Shown piece by piece: positions 1 through 5,193 of a stretch of DNA of 5,788 nt. Location of the stretch: positions 1-5,788 of the forward strand of contig JAUUVJ010000289.1 in NCBI GenBank assembly GCA_030589605.1, in the 5' to 3' direction. Position 1 is the first letter of the stretch; the number at the start of each line of letters is the position of its first letter. A program made the position numbers and the translations under genes. The notes beneath the pieces are model-generated. The model did no database searches, had not been told where the DNA came from, and saw nothing but the letters and a program-made list of their open reading frames with translations. This DNA is from Candidatus Hodarchaeota archaeon. Lineage in GTDB: Archaea; Asgardarchaeota; Heimdallarchaeia; Hodarchaeales; Hodarchaeaceae.

Positions 1-337
1 CATATGACTTCTAATGTCAATACGATAAATAATTGAGACTTTCAATTTTCTAAAATAGAAAAATCATTGCTAGCATTAGTGATCACAAAATATAGATTGA
101 ATAATGATGTTGTGAGCAGTAGGTTCTTCAACACGAAAACAATTTCTTGGGTGATCTTTTAGAGCTTATACACTTTCATTGATTGATAATAGAAACGATA
201 AATGGGATCATCCTTCTCCAAATGAGCGTTTATCAGTTCAAATAGTTTTTCTAATTCGGTAATCTAAGATTAATATTTGTTAAAAGCTCTCTTTCTTTTA
301 TCTGCTTATCTTCATAAGTTCTCTCACAATCAGTCAT
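1..337 (-). pseudogene. decayed hypothetical protein gene, runs off the left edge
   Basis: Translation probably began at the ATG at 337-335, preceded by AGGTGG seven bases upstream and only 13 bases after the stop of the membrane protein gene, so the two look like a former operon. The first frame gives 28 residues and stops at 253-251. A second frame (263-159) gives a convincing protein piece containing ELEKLFELINAHLEKDD and IYRFYYQSMKVYKL. It meets an in-frame TAA at 161-159, which one change could derive from CAA (Gln). The same frame then continues with KITQEIVFVLKN to another in-frame stop, TGA, at 44-42, and on toward the window edge. One frameshift near 264-270 and two nonsense codons would explain this. 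The FYYQS.KVY segment resembles a conserved protein of unknown function that I recall from archaea and bacteria, but I cannot name the family. Decay is inferred from reading frames; sequencing error cannot be excluded. Confidence 0.6.
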
Positions 338-350
338 GATAATTCCACCT

Positions 351-1496
351 CTAATCTGATATATGTTTGTAATACCATATTTCCAATATTATTATGAAAA
401 ATGATATAATTGTGATAACTAAGGAAAAGATAAAATTAGTAGAAATTATAATAATAAAGAGAAGTCCAGGAATGAGAATTAGTTCAACACCAAGAAACAA
501 GGGGAAAGGCCATTCACGAGAAAAAAAAGAAATAGATTCTCTTTTTCCATATTCTTCCTGAGCTGGAATCTTTATCTCGCAAGTACGACATTTCCATTTA
601 GGGGGATCTTCCACCAGCTGCATTTTGTCACCACATTGATCACAGAGTTTACTTACTAATAACCATGAAGCGTATTCTTTGTTTCGAAACAACCATCCAA
701 GACAAATGAATGAAATTCCTGTTAGTAACACAATTCCCCATGTAATAGAAGAAATAGGGATAATAAGAAAAGAGTTCAGATCGTCTAAGAGTAAACCAAT
801 ATAAAGGAAAAAGATGATAGGCGCCAAATTGTATCTTATTGCTAGGCGTTCATTTATTGTATCACTTCTAATTTCTCCTGTTATACGTTTATCATCTTTA
901 AAAATATTATAGGGAGATTGTGAATGGATTTTCGGAAACCACAACCGAACTCCGAGTATTGTGGATGAATCTTCCCATAAATGGCCTAGATATCCCCAAC
1001 TATATCCAATAATCCCAATAATCAAAAATCGTAAATAAAAGCTTAATATATCAAAATTATGTAATGGTGTAATGATTTTTTCTCCTTTCAAGGTATACCA
1101 AAAAATATACAGTAGAGAACCATAATAATACCATAGAATTTGTAGAATCACTCCCAATAATGATAAAATAATGATTATTGGTAGGTTTCTAGTAAGTATC
1201 TCTAAAAATCCATTCAACGAGTGAGTGATTTCTCGATGACCATAGGAACAATATTTCTTCTGAATGGGTTTTACAATTACTTTTCTATAAACCTGATCTA
1301 GTTTATTGGATATTATTCTAGGGTAATATTTATCCTGATCCGGAGTCAAAGATCCCAAATAGACCAGCAAAAAACTAATTAAGATTACTAATCCCCATTC
1401 TCTGGTCCAGTTATCGTTTGAAGGTAAGATGAAAACACTATAGATAAAAATAAGCCAAATTCCTGTGTTAATTTCTAAATGTACCCCATTTCTCAT
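351..1496 (-). CDS. YdjM/DUF457-like membrane-bound metal-dependent hydrolase with inserted zinc ribbon
   Basis: This is a polytopic membrane protein of 381 residues from the ATG at 1496; a TTG at 1508 would add four residues. I prefer the ATG because it places a His at position 6, where YdjM-type proteins carry one (MxxxxH). Numbered from this ATG, the putative metal ligands are His6, Asp53 and Asp55 in SLTPDQD, His87 and His92 in GHREITHS, and His172 and Asp176 in GYLGHLWED, followed by the family-like GVRLWFP. Membrane segments lie near 13-25, 35-48, 107-135, 154-174, 224-244, 245-270, 334-356 and 357-377. A CxxC...CxxC zinc ribbon (Cys285, 288, 303, 306) sits in a soluble loop between the last two pairs. 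E. coli YdjM is about half this length, so the ribbon and the last helices form a C-terminal extension. The substrate is unknown even for the family; phospholipid or nucleic-acid hydrolysis would be a guess. The family assignment rests on motif spacing recognised by eye. Confidence 0.72.
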   Translation of the reverse strand: MRNGVHLEINTGIWLIFIYSVFILPSNDNWTREWGLVILISFLLVYLGSLTPDQDKYYPRIISNKLDQVYRKVIVKPIQKKYCSYGHREITHSLNGFLEILTRNLPIIIILSLLGVILQILWYYYGSLLYIFWYTLKGEKIITPLHNFDILSFYLRFLIIGIIGYSWGYLGHLWEDSSTILGVRLWFPKIHSQSPYNIFKDDKRITGEIRSDTINERLAIRYNLAPIIFFLYIGLLLDDLNSFLIIPISSITWGIVLLTGISFICLGWLFRNKEYASWLLVSKLCDQCGDKMQLVEDPPKWKCRTCEIKIPAQEEYGKRESISFFSREWPFPLFLGVELILIPGLLFIIIISTNFIFSLVITIISFFIIILEIWYYKHISD

Positions 1497-1531
1497 AAGA
1501 ACACTCAACTAATGGCTGATAATGCTACTAG

Positions 1532-1672
1532 TATGATAAAACCACTCTAAGTCCTAAGCTGGTACTGAATAAAGATATAGAAGGCATCGATCATACTCAT
1601 CTTCTAGTGGATGTCATTATATTTGTTGCGGAGGGACAACAAAAAAAGGGGATTTTTGCAAGTGATATGTGA
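1532..1672 (+). other. open reading stretch without a start codon, possible gene remnant
   Basis: The gap between the membrane protein gene and the next plus-strand gene contains a 46-codon open frame bounded by TAG at 1529-1531 and TGA at 1670-1672. It has no ATG near its beginning. Its translation includes LVLNKDIEGIDHTHLLVDV and FVAEGQQKKGIFASDM, which read like protein, and the same frame continues for six codons (KGKKFV) after the TGA. In DNA this AT-rich a stretch of this length can arise by chance. I recognise no family. Treat it as a weak candidate for a decayed gene. Confidence 0.2.
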
Positions 1673-1719
1673 AAAGGCAAAAAATTTGTATAGGAATGAA
1701 AAACAATGGATATACGATT

Positions 1720-1758
1720 TTTAAATATTAGAGTAAATTCTCTTTGATCAAAGCGGAG
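1720..1758 (+). promoter_or_regulatory. TATA-like box and ribosome-binding site for the truncated gene
   Basis: A TTTTTAAATATTAG block begins at about 1719. An archaeal start point 25-28 bases further on would fall near 1745-1750. GGAG follows at 1755-1758, nine bases before the ATG at 1768. Together these favour ATG 1768 over the TTG at 1744 as the start of the downstream gene. Confidence 0.4.
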
Positions 1759-1767
1759 TTTCATTTG

Positions 1768-2007
1768 ATGGCATATATAAAGGGAAAAAATGAAGTTGAT
1801 TATTACTCTTGGACATTATGGAGAGAATATCTGTCTTTAGAGGATGATCTGATTCAACTTATGGGAGTTATTCCCCCTGATAATCAGAATTTAAACATAT
1901 GGTCTCCAAAGCTTGCAAATCTTTTGATAATCATTTGTGCACGTTTAGATTCTTGTCTCAAAACAACTCTTAGTTCAAATATCTGTTTCTTCAACACTGC
2001 TTTATAA
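1768..2007 (+). CDS. short hypothetical protein, probably the N-terminal remnant of a longer gene
   Basis: From ATG 1768 the product is 79 residues; a TTG at 1744 would give 87, but the GGAG at 1755-1758 supports the ATG. No signal peptide or clear membrane helix is present. Residues about 12-65 look like a real folded domain: an aromatic-rich start (DYYSWTLWREYLSLEDDL), then PPDNQNLNIWSPKLANLLII and CARLDSCLKT. This resembles the beginning of uncharacterised proteins that have a block like 'YS.E.A.LLL..CSE.D...K' and are usually much longer, which I recall from general knowledge and could not check. Here the frame ends soon after that block with NICFFNTAL and two tandem TAA codons, only 29 bases before the convergent regulator gene. 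I infer a 3' truncation. A genuine small protein remains possible. Function unknown. Confidence 0.5.
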   Translation: MAYIKGKNEVDYYSWTLWREYLSLEDDLIQLMGVIPPDNQNLNIWSPKLANLLIIICARLDSCLKTTLSSNICFFNTAL

Positions 2008-2036
2008 TAAGATATATACTTCATGCAAAATGCTAA

Positions 2037-2702
2037 TTACAGTTTTAGAAGTTGTTTGATCATCTTCTTTGCTTTATATAATCCAGCAGGTAAAATTCGA
2101 TAAGTTCTCCCACTAATTTCTACATAATTTCTCCATGGTCTTCTTCTAAAAGCCTTGTCAAAGTTCTCGGCGCTAATATTGCAACTTTCCAAAATTTTTT
2201 CTAATTGGGAACGGGAAAATGTTTGCTTATTATTTTGAATATTGTTATAATACAGTGAGAGAAGACTAATAATACGCTGGTTTTTCTTGATATTATCTGA
2301 TTCAAACTGATATGAAAATACTGGTAAATTTATGGAAGAAGGTATGTTAAAAATTTCTTTCACAAAACTAGGGTCAATATCCATATCATCTGCAATTTTT
2401 TGGGCTTCAACAGGAATTCCAACACTTAAATATGGATATAAATATTCTGCAAGATCCGCTCCTTCAGAAGTGGGAGCATAGGTCATTCCTCCATGGGTTG
2501 GCTTCTTTTGAAGTAAACCTTGTGCTACAAAGGCATTTAATACTCCTTCTACTCCTCCTCTCGTTTTTCCAATCAACCAACGACTAATTTTGGTGGATGG
2601 AGTATGTTTATTTGGGTGACGATCAAGTTCCTTATATGTAGCATATAGAACTGCTCGCTCTTTCTCTGTTAATCTATATATTTTTGATTTAAATGATATC
2701 AA
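2037..2702 (-). CDS. winged-helix DNA-binding protein, two wHTH-like regions
   Basis: The protein has 221 residues and is basic, with no membrane segment, so it is probably a cytosolic DNA-binding regulator. Residues 11-90 look like a winged helix: a first helix at LTEKERAVLYATYKELD, a helix-turn-helix around 36-62 (ISRWLIGKTRGGVEGVLNAF) and a wing with a Gly-Gly turn (THGGMTYAPTSEG). Residues about 142-215 look like a second, shorter winged helix (SRSQLEKILESCNISAENFD, then RRRPWRNYVEISGRTYRI as the wing). The start is TTG at 2702; no ATG lies near the N-terminus and a stop closes the frame 24 bases upstream. An AAAGGA lies about ten bases before the TTG. It diverges from another winged-helix gene across 164 bp, suggesting shared or mutual control. 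The target is unknown. A role in a mobile element's replication or partition is an alternative to transcription control. Confidence 0.65.
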   Translation of the reverse strand: MISFKSKIYRLTEKERAVLYATYKELDRHPNKHTPSTKISRWLIGKTRGGVEGVLNAFVAQGLLQKKPTHGGMTYAPTSEGADLAEYLYPYLSVGIPVEAQKIADDMDIDPSFVKEIFNIPSSINLPVFSYQFESDNIKKNQRIISLLSLYYNNIQNNKQTFSRSQLEKILESCNISAENFDKAFRRRPWRNYVEISGRTYRILPAGLYKAKKMIKQLLKL

Positions 2703-2866
2703 ACTATTGTTTTCCTTTTCAAATCAAGTTAATTATCAAAACACATTAGGATAATAGAAATAAAGTAGTTTGTTACCGATAGTTTTATAAATAATTAGTA
2801 AATTTATCTTCTTGAAGAACAACTAATAATATTCTAATTAAAATATGTTTTATCAATTAAAAGGTT
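2703..2866. promoter_or_regulatory. divergent control region between two winged-helix genes
   Basis: This 164-bp AT-rich gap separates two divergent regulator-like genes. TTTTATAAATA at 2783-2793 is a good archaeal TATA candidate in either direction; on the minus strand it would start transcripts near 2760. On the plus strand, AATTAAAATA at about 2836-2845 would start transcripts near 2863-2870, at or just after the GTG at 2867. An 11-bp palindrome TTCTTGAAGAA lies at 2809-2819, just upstream of the plus-strand TATA candidate, where a repressor or activator could act. All sites were assigned by eye. Confidence 0.4.
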
Positions 2867-3193
2867 GTGTTAATTATTCCCAACAATGTTCTTGCTACAA
2901 AGGTAGCAAAAATGAAGCGAGAACTCGAAGGAGAAAAGAGCCGCAGACAATTATCATTCTTTATTGAGGAAAATCAAGGTTTAACAAATTATGAAATTTC
3001 TCAACGATTACAATGGTCTAGAGGAAAGGTCGCATACCACTTAACGAAACTCCTAAATAGAGGAGAAGTACGGTATGAGACCCCACCTGCAAACCCTCAT
3101 CCGAAAAAGCGATATTACATCGTTAAGTGGGATGAAATGATTGACTGGAGTAAAATTCCCCCTGAGAAACGCCCTCCAGAGAATTCTACCTAG
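2867..3193 (+). CDS. small winged-helix transcriptional regulator-like protein
   Basis: This is a compact, basic protein of 108 residues from GTG 2867. Residues 26-36 form a first helix (RRQLSFFIEEN) and 39-68 a clear helix-turn-helix (LTNYEISQRLQWSRGKVAYH, then LTKLLNRGEV), as in ArsR/MarR-like one-domain regulators. A wing follows (RYETPPANPHPKKRYYIVKW), then a short Pro-rich tail. No cysteine or other obvious ligand-binding residues and no extra sensor domain are visible, so what it senses, if anything, is unclear. The start is uncertain: GTG 2867 fits a leaderless transcript from the TATA candidate at 2836-2845, while ATG 2912 (93 residues) has AAAGGT seven bases upstream and keeps the whole winged helix. 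It diverges from the other winged-helix gene at 2702 and is followed by a T-rich terminator-like tract. Autoregulation and control of the divergent gene are plausible but inferred. Confidence 0.7.
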   Translation: MLIIPNNVLATKVAKMKRELEGEKSRRQLSFFIEENQGLTNYEISQRLQWSRGKVAYHLTKLLNRGEVRYETPPANPHPKKRYYIVKWDEMIDWSKIPPEKRPPENST

Positions 3194-3250
3194 TATTACC
3201 CCTTTTAATCAGCAAAAAGATTGAATTCTGTAGCTATTCTAAAGATACCT

Positions 3251-3302
3251 GCTTTTTCATTCAATAAATCTTATTTCTGTTCAATTTTTCTTTCGTTTTT
3301 TT
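3251..3302 (+). terminator. T-rich transcription terminator of the winged-helix gene
   Basis: About 60 bases after the stop codon the plus strand becomes strongly T-rich, with runs at 3251-3255, about 3284-3288 and 3296-3302. No strong GC hairpin precedes them. Archaeal RNA polymerase typically ends transcription at such U-tracts without a hairpin, so this is a reasonable terminator candidate. Confidence 0.45.
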
Positions 3303-3311
3303 ATCATTATG

Positions 3312-3327
3312 CAAATTTCTAAATTTG
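3312..3327. repeat. perfect 7-bp inverted repeat with 2-bp spacer
   Basis: CAAATTT at 3312-3318 and AAATTTG at 3321-3327 are exact inverted copies separated by CT. The spacing is too tight for a stable RNA loop and suits a dimeric DNA-binding protein. It lies about 120 bp after the winged-helix gene and far from any visible start, so an operator role is speculative. In AT-rich DNA it may be chance. Confidence 0.3.
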
Positions 3328-3536
3328 AGAAAAATTATTGACATCCAAGGTGATAAAATTCATTACAAGGAAATTCTTCACGATAAATAGAAAACCTCCC
3401 AAAAGAATAACGGCCACTGTTAATATGTAGTATCATGAATTATGCTTTTAAATGTTGAGTATTCTTAATGGTTTATTTAGAAAAATTATCATGAACTCAG
3501 AAATCTACCCTGCTTCGTTCGTGGTAACAAAAAGTC

Positions 3537-3590
3537 TCTTAGGATCTTCCTTAAGAATTATTTCATAAGAATGAAATCGATGAAATTCTT
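3537..3590 (+). repeat. candidate left-end hairpins of the tnpB element
   Basis: Bases 3537-3544 pair with 3548-3556 (TCTTAGGA against TCCTTAAGA), leaving one unpaired T at 3551 and a three-base loop. Overlapping it, AAGAATT at 3553-3559 pairs with AATTCTT at 3584-3590, and inside that ATTTCAT at 3560-3566 pairs with ATGAAAT at 3571-3577, giving a 14-bp stem with a six-base bulge. ATGAAAT recurs at 3580-3586, so alternative folds exist. Such structures are what a Y1 transposase would recognise. The assignment is by eye. Confidence 0.4.
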
Positions 3591-3652
3591 TTTTAATTAT
3601 GAGTGATGGTTCAAAATATAAAATCTTCTTGACATAAACTTAGAACATTGGA

Positions 3653-3695
3653 CCTTAAAAATGAAAATGCAATTGAGGGGATGTGAAAGTGAGGA
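3653..3695 (+). promoter_or_regulatory. possible tnpB promoter and ribosome-binding site
   Basis: CCTTAAAAATG at 3653-3663 could serve as a weak TATA box placing a start near 3680. GAGGA at 3691-3695 lies three bases before the GTG at 3699, closer than usual but matching the anti-Shine-Dalgarno complement. A TTGACA at 3629-3634 has no matching -10 box and is not taken as a bacterial promoter. Confidence 0.25.
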
Positions 3696-3698
3696 CAA

Positions 3699-4931
3699 GT
3701 GAAACGGGTAATAAGAACTGAACGATTTTGGATAAAACCAAATAAATCCCTTAGTAAATTATGTCATTTATCAAAGAACCTTTATAATGAAACTAATTAC
3801 TTAATACGGCAAGCGTATTTTAATACAGAAAACTGGGTAAGAACAAGTGAATTTAAGTCTCAACTCATAACCTCATCGAACTTTTCAAGTCTCCCACTTC
3901 CAACAGCAGAAAGGATATTACAATTAGTAGATATTGCTTGGAAGTCTTTTTTCCGTGCGTCAACAGATTGGAAAACACACCCTGAAAAATATTTTCAGAA
4001 ACCTCGTATTCCGAAATATAAAGAGAAGTCGGGTCGATTCATCTTACCTTTTGCTAAGAGTCAGATTTATTTTGTTGAAAATGATGTAGTATTACCCTCG
4101 ATTACTGGAATACGAATTAAAACAAGAATTCATTCAAAGAACCAAATATTGGGTGCTAGAATAGTACCCAAAGGAGTAGGATATGTCTTAGAATTGATGT
4201 ATGTGAAATATATTCCCGTAATTCAACAAAAAGCACCTAAGAATGTTGTAGGTATTGATATTGGAGTAGTTAACCTCATAACCATGGTAAACAATATTGG
4301 GAAGAATCCAATTACTGTTAAGGGTGGGGTAACTAAATCCATTAATCAATATTACAATAAAGAACGAGCAAGATTACAAAGTACATATGATAGGCAAGAA
4401 ATTAAAATAGGAAAACAAATACTGAAGTTAAATGATAAGCGGAATCGAAAAATATACAATTTTTTCCACGAAGTAAGCCGTTTTATTATCGAATGGTGCT
4501 TTAACAACAAAATAGATACAATTATTATGGGACGAAATAAGAATTGGAAGCAGAGAATCAAATTAGGAAAAAAGACAAATCAAAACTTCATCTCGATCCC
4601 CTTCTATCGTTTAATAGGAATGATCACATATAAAGCTCAAGATGTTGGAATCCGCGTTATTCAAGTACGAGAAGATTATACAAGTAAATGTAGCTTTTTA
4701 GACAATGAACCTATTAGAAAACGATCTAAGTATGAAGGAGAGCGAGTGGCACGAGGATTATATCGTTCAAAGAATGGTATATTCATTAATAGCGATGTCA
4801 ATGGAGCGTATAATATCATTAAAAAAGAAGTCCCAAACGCGTTTAGCCAAAAGGTTACAGTAGATGGGATAGAGGATGTGGGGTTACATCCAGTAAGATG
4901 GAAAGCGAATGGGCAACCAGTCGCTTGTTAA
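3699..4931 (+). CDS. tnpB: TnpB RNA-guided nuclease, variant with relocated RuvC glutamate and no zinc finger
   Basis: TnpB proteins are IS-encoded, RNA-guided RuvC-type DNA endonucleases, ancestral to Cas12, that help the element persist at its site. This 410-residue protein has the usual N-terminal part (about 1-180) and a RuvC fold. Asp187 in VVGIDIGVVNL is the first catalytic residue and Asp366 in INSDVNGAYNI the third. The glutamate expected after the central beta strand is missing: that strand reads DTIIMGRNKNWKQ, with Gly278 at the site. Glu325 in VREDYTSK is the likely substitute, as in a known TnpB subgroup with YTSK-x-SFLD and NKxWKQ motifs. The zinc-finger cysteines are also absent; only Cys331 remains in this region, and RGLYRSKNGIFINSDVN replaces the second CxxC. 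The start is GTG 3699, closely preceded by GAGGA; an upstream ATG at 3681 stops at once. The C-terminal GIEDVGLHPVR is family-like. The gene appears intact, so activity is plausible but unproven. Confidence 0.93.
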   Translation: MKRVIRTERFWIKPNKSLSKLCHLSKNLYNETNYLIRQAYFNTENWVRTSEFKSQLITSSNFSSLPLPTAERILQLVDIAWKSFFRASTDWKTHPEKYFQKPRIPKYKEKSGRFILPFAKSQIYFVENDVVLPSITGIRIKTRIHSKNQILGARIVPKGVGYVLELMYVKYIPVIQQKAPKNVVGIDIGVVNLITMVNNIGKNPITVKGGVTKSINQYYNKERARLQSTYDRQEIKIGKQILKLNDKRNRKIYNFFHEVSRFIIEWCFNNKIDTIIMGRNKNWKQRIKLGKKTNQNFISIPFYRLIGMITYKAQDVGIRVIQVREDYTSKCSFLDNEPIRKRSKYEGERVARGLYRSKNGIFINSDVNGAYNIIKKEVPNAFSQKVTVDGIEDVGLHPVRWKANGQPVAC

Positions 4932-4939
4932 GATCTTAC
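4874..4939 (+). ncRNA. candidate omega-RNA (reRNA) scaffold at the 3' end of tnpB
   Basis: The last 58 bases of tnpB plus the first bases beyond the stop can fold well. GGATGT (4874-4879) pairs with ACATCC (4886-4891) around a six-base loop. One base later GTAAGAT (4893-4899) pairs with ATCTTAC (4933-4939), and inside that AAGCGA (4903-4908) pairs with TCGCTT (4921-4926) around a 12-base loop. The outer stem spans the TAA stop codon. TnpB guide RNAs are normally made from the 3' end of tnpB and the element's right end, with the guide copied from the flank beyond it. The full RNA probably begins further upstream, inside tnpB. The guide would start at or somewhat after 4940. The structure is seen; the function is inferred from the family. 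Confidence 0.5.
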
Positions 4940-4957
4940 AAAAACAGAATTACTTGA

Positions 4958-5143
4958 GTTGAATTCGTTTTAACCTTATATAAGTGTTTCGAACCAACAT
5001 CTAGAGCATTAAATCATTTTTCAGACCAAATTTTCCCTCTTTGTGCAATGGTTTTCCACATTCAATCATTTAAATGTCATGATCCTTTAGAGATGTTTGA
5101 AATTTACCAAAATCTTGATTCGATAAAAGATCTTTATTTTTAG
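4958..5143 (+). other. 61-codon open stretch right of the tnpB element, possible gene remnant
   Basis: Between the TGA at 4955-4957 and the TAG at 5141-5143 one frame stays open for 61 codons in AT-rich DNA. Its only ATG codons are internal, at 5048 (31 residues to the stop) and 5093. The translation, including KCFEPTSRALNHFSDQIFPL and DPLEMFEIYQNLDSIKDLYF, looks protein-like and contains three cysteines, but I recognise no family. It begins just outside the probable right end of the element, so it may be the tail of a gene interrupted by the insertion. No matching head was found on the left flank. The rest of the gap up to 5193 holds T-rich sequence that could terminate transcription. Confidence 0.22.
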
Positions 5144-5161
5144 TCGATTTTCGGCTTTTTC

Positions 5162-5172
5162 GAATATTTAAA
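5162..5172 (+). promoter_or_regulatory. TATA-like box for the helicase gene, leaderless transcript
   Basis: GAATATTTAAA at 5162-5172 matches an archaeal TATA box. The expected start point, about 25-28 bases downstream, is near 5190-5194 and coincides with the ATG at 5194. No Shine-Dalgarno sequence lies in front of that ATG, which suits a leaderless mRNA. The bases before the box are T-rich rather than a clear purine BRE. Confidence 0.4.
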
Positions 5173-5193
5173 TGAAAACCAGAATCACTTTTG

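Larger units (their letters stand above)
3194..3536. other. non-coding stretch between regulator gene and tnpB element
   Basis: I see no convincing gene here. The stretch holds the T-rich tract after the winged-helix gene, a perfect inverted repeat at 3312-3327 and unstructured AT-rich sequence. One small ATG frame (3452-3568, 38 residues) follows an in-frame stop, resembles nothing I know and is probably chance. The sequence up to about 3536 would be the left flank of the tnpB element if the hairpin at 3537-3556 marks its left end. Confidence 0.4.
3537..4939 (+). mobile_element. IS200/IS605-IS1341-type element with tnpB only
   Basis: A single tnpB gene is flanked by subterminal secondary structure, as in IS1341-type (tnpA-less) members of the IS200/IS605 group. 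The left limit given is a hairpin at 3537-3556 with a single bulged T, a feature typical of IS200/IS605 ends. The right limit is a two-tier stem ending at 4939. The two ends share a similar block, CTTAGGATCTTCC at 3538-3550 and GTTAAGATCTTAC at 4927-4939, identical at 10 of 13 positions. True cleavage sites should lie some 10-25 bases outside these structures and cannot be placed from one copy. Elements of this kind make no target duplication, and none was seen. No tnpA is visible, so movement would require a Y1 transposase in trans. The boundaries are estimates; the presence of an IS-type tnpB is secure. Confidence 0.55.

Noticed and set aside
3452..3568. A 38-codon ATG frame in the left flank of the element
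   Set aside because: It is short, lacks a ribosome-binding site, has no recognisable content and runs into the candidate left-end hairpin.
3629..3634. TTGACA resembling a bacterial -35 box before tnpB
   Set aside because: No -10 match lies at the right spacing, and the rest of the window has archaeal-type signals.
4352..4561. A 69-codon open frame on the minus strand
   Set aside because: It lies wholly inside tnpB on the opposite strand; its hydrophobic composition is what the reverse of Lys/Asn/Glu-rich coding sequence gives.
4929..4938. Perfect palindrome TAAGATCTTA as an operator
   Set aside because: It overlaps the tnpB stop and the two-tier stem, where its right half is already explained by pairing with GTAAGAT at 4893-4899.
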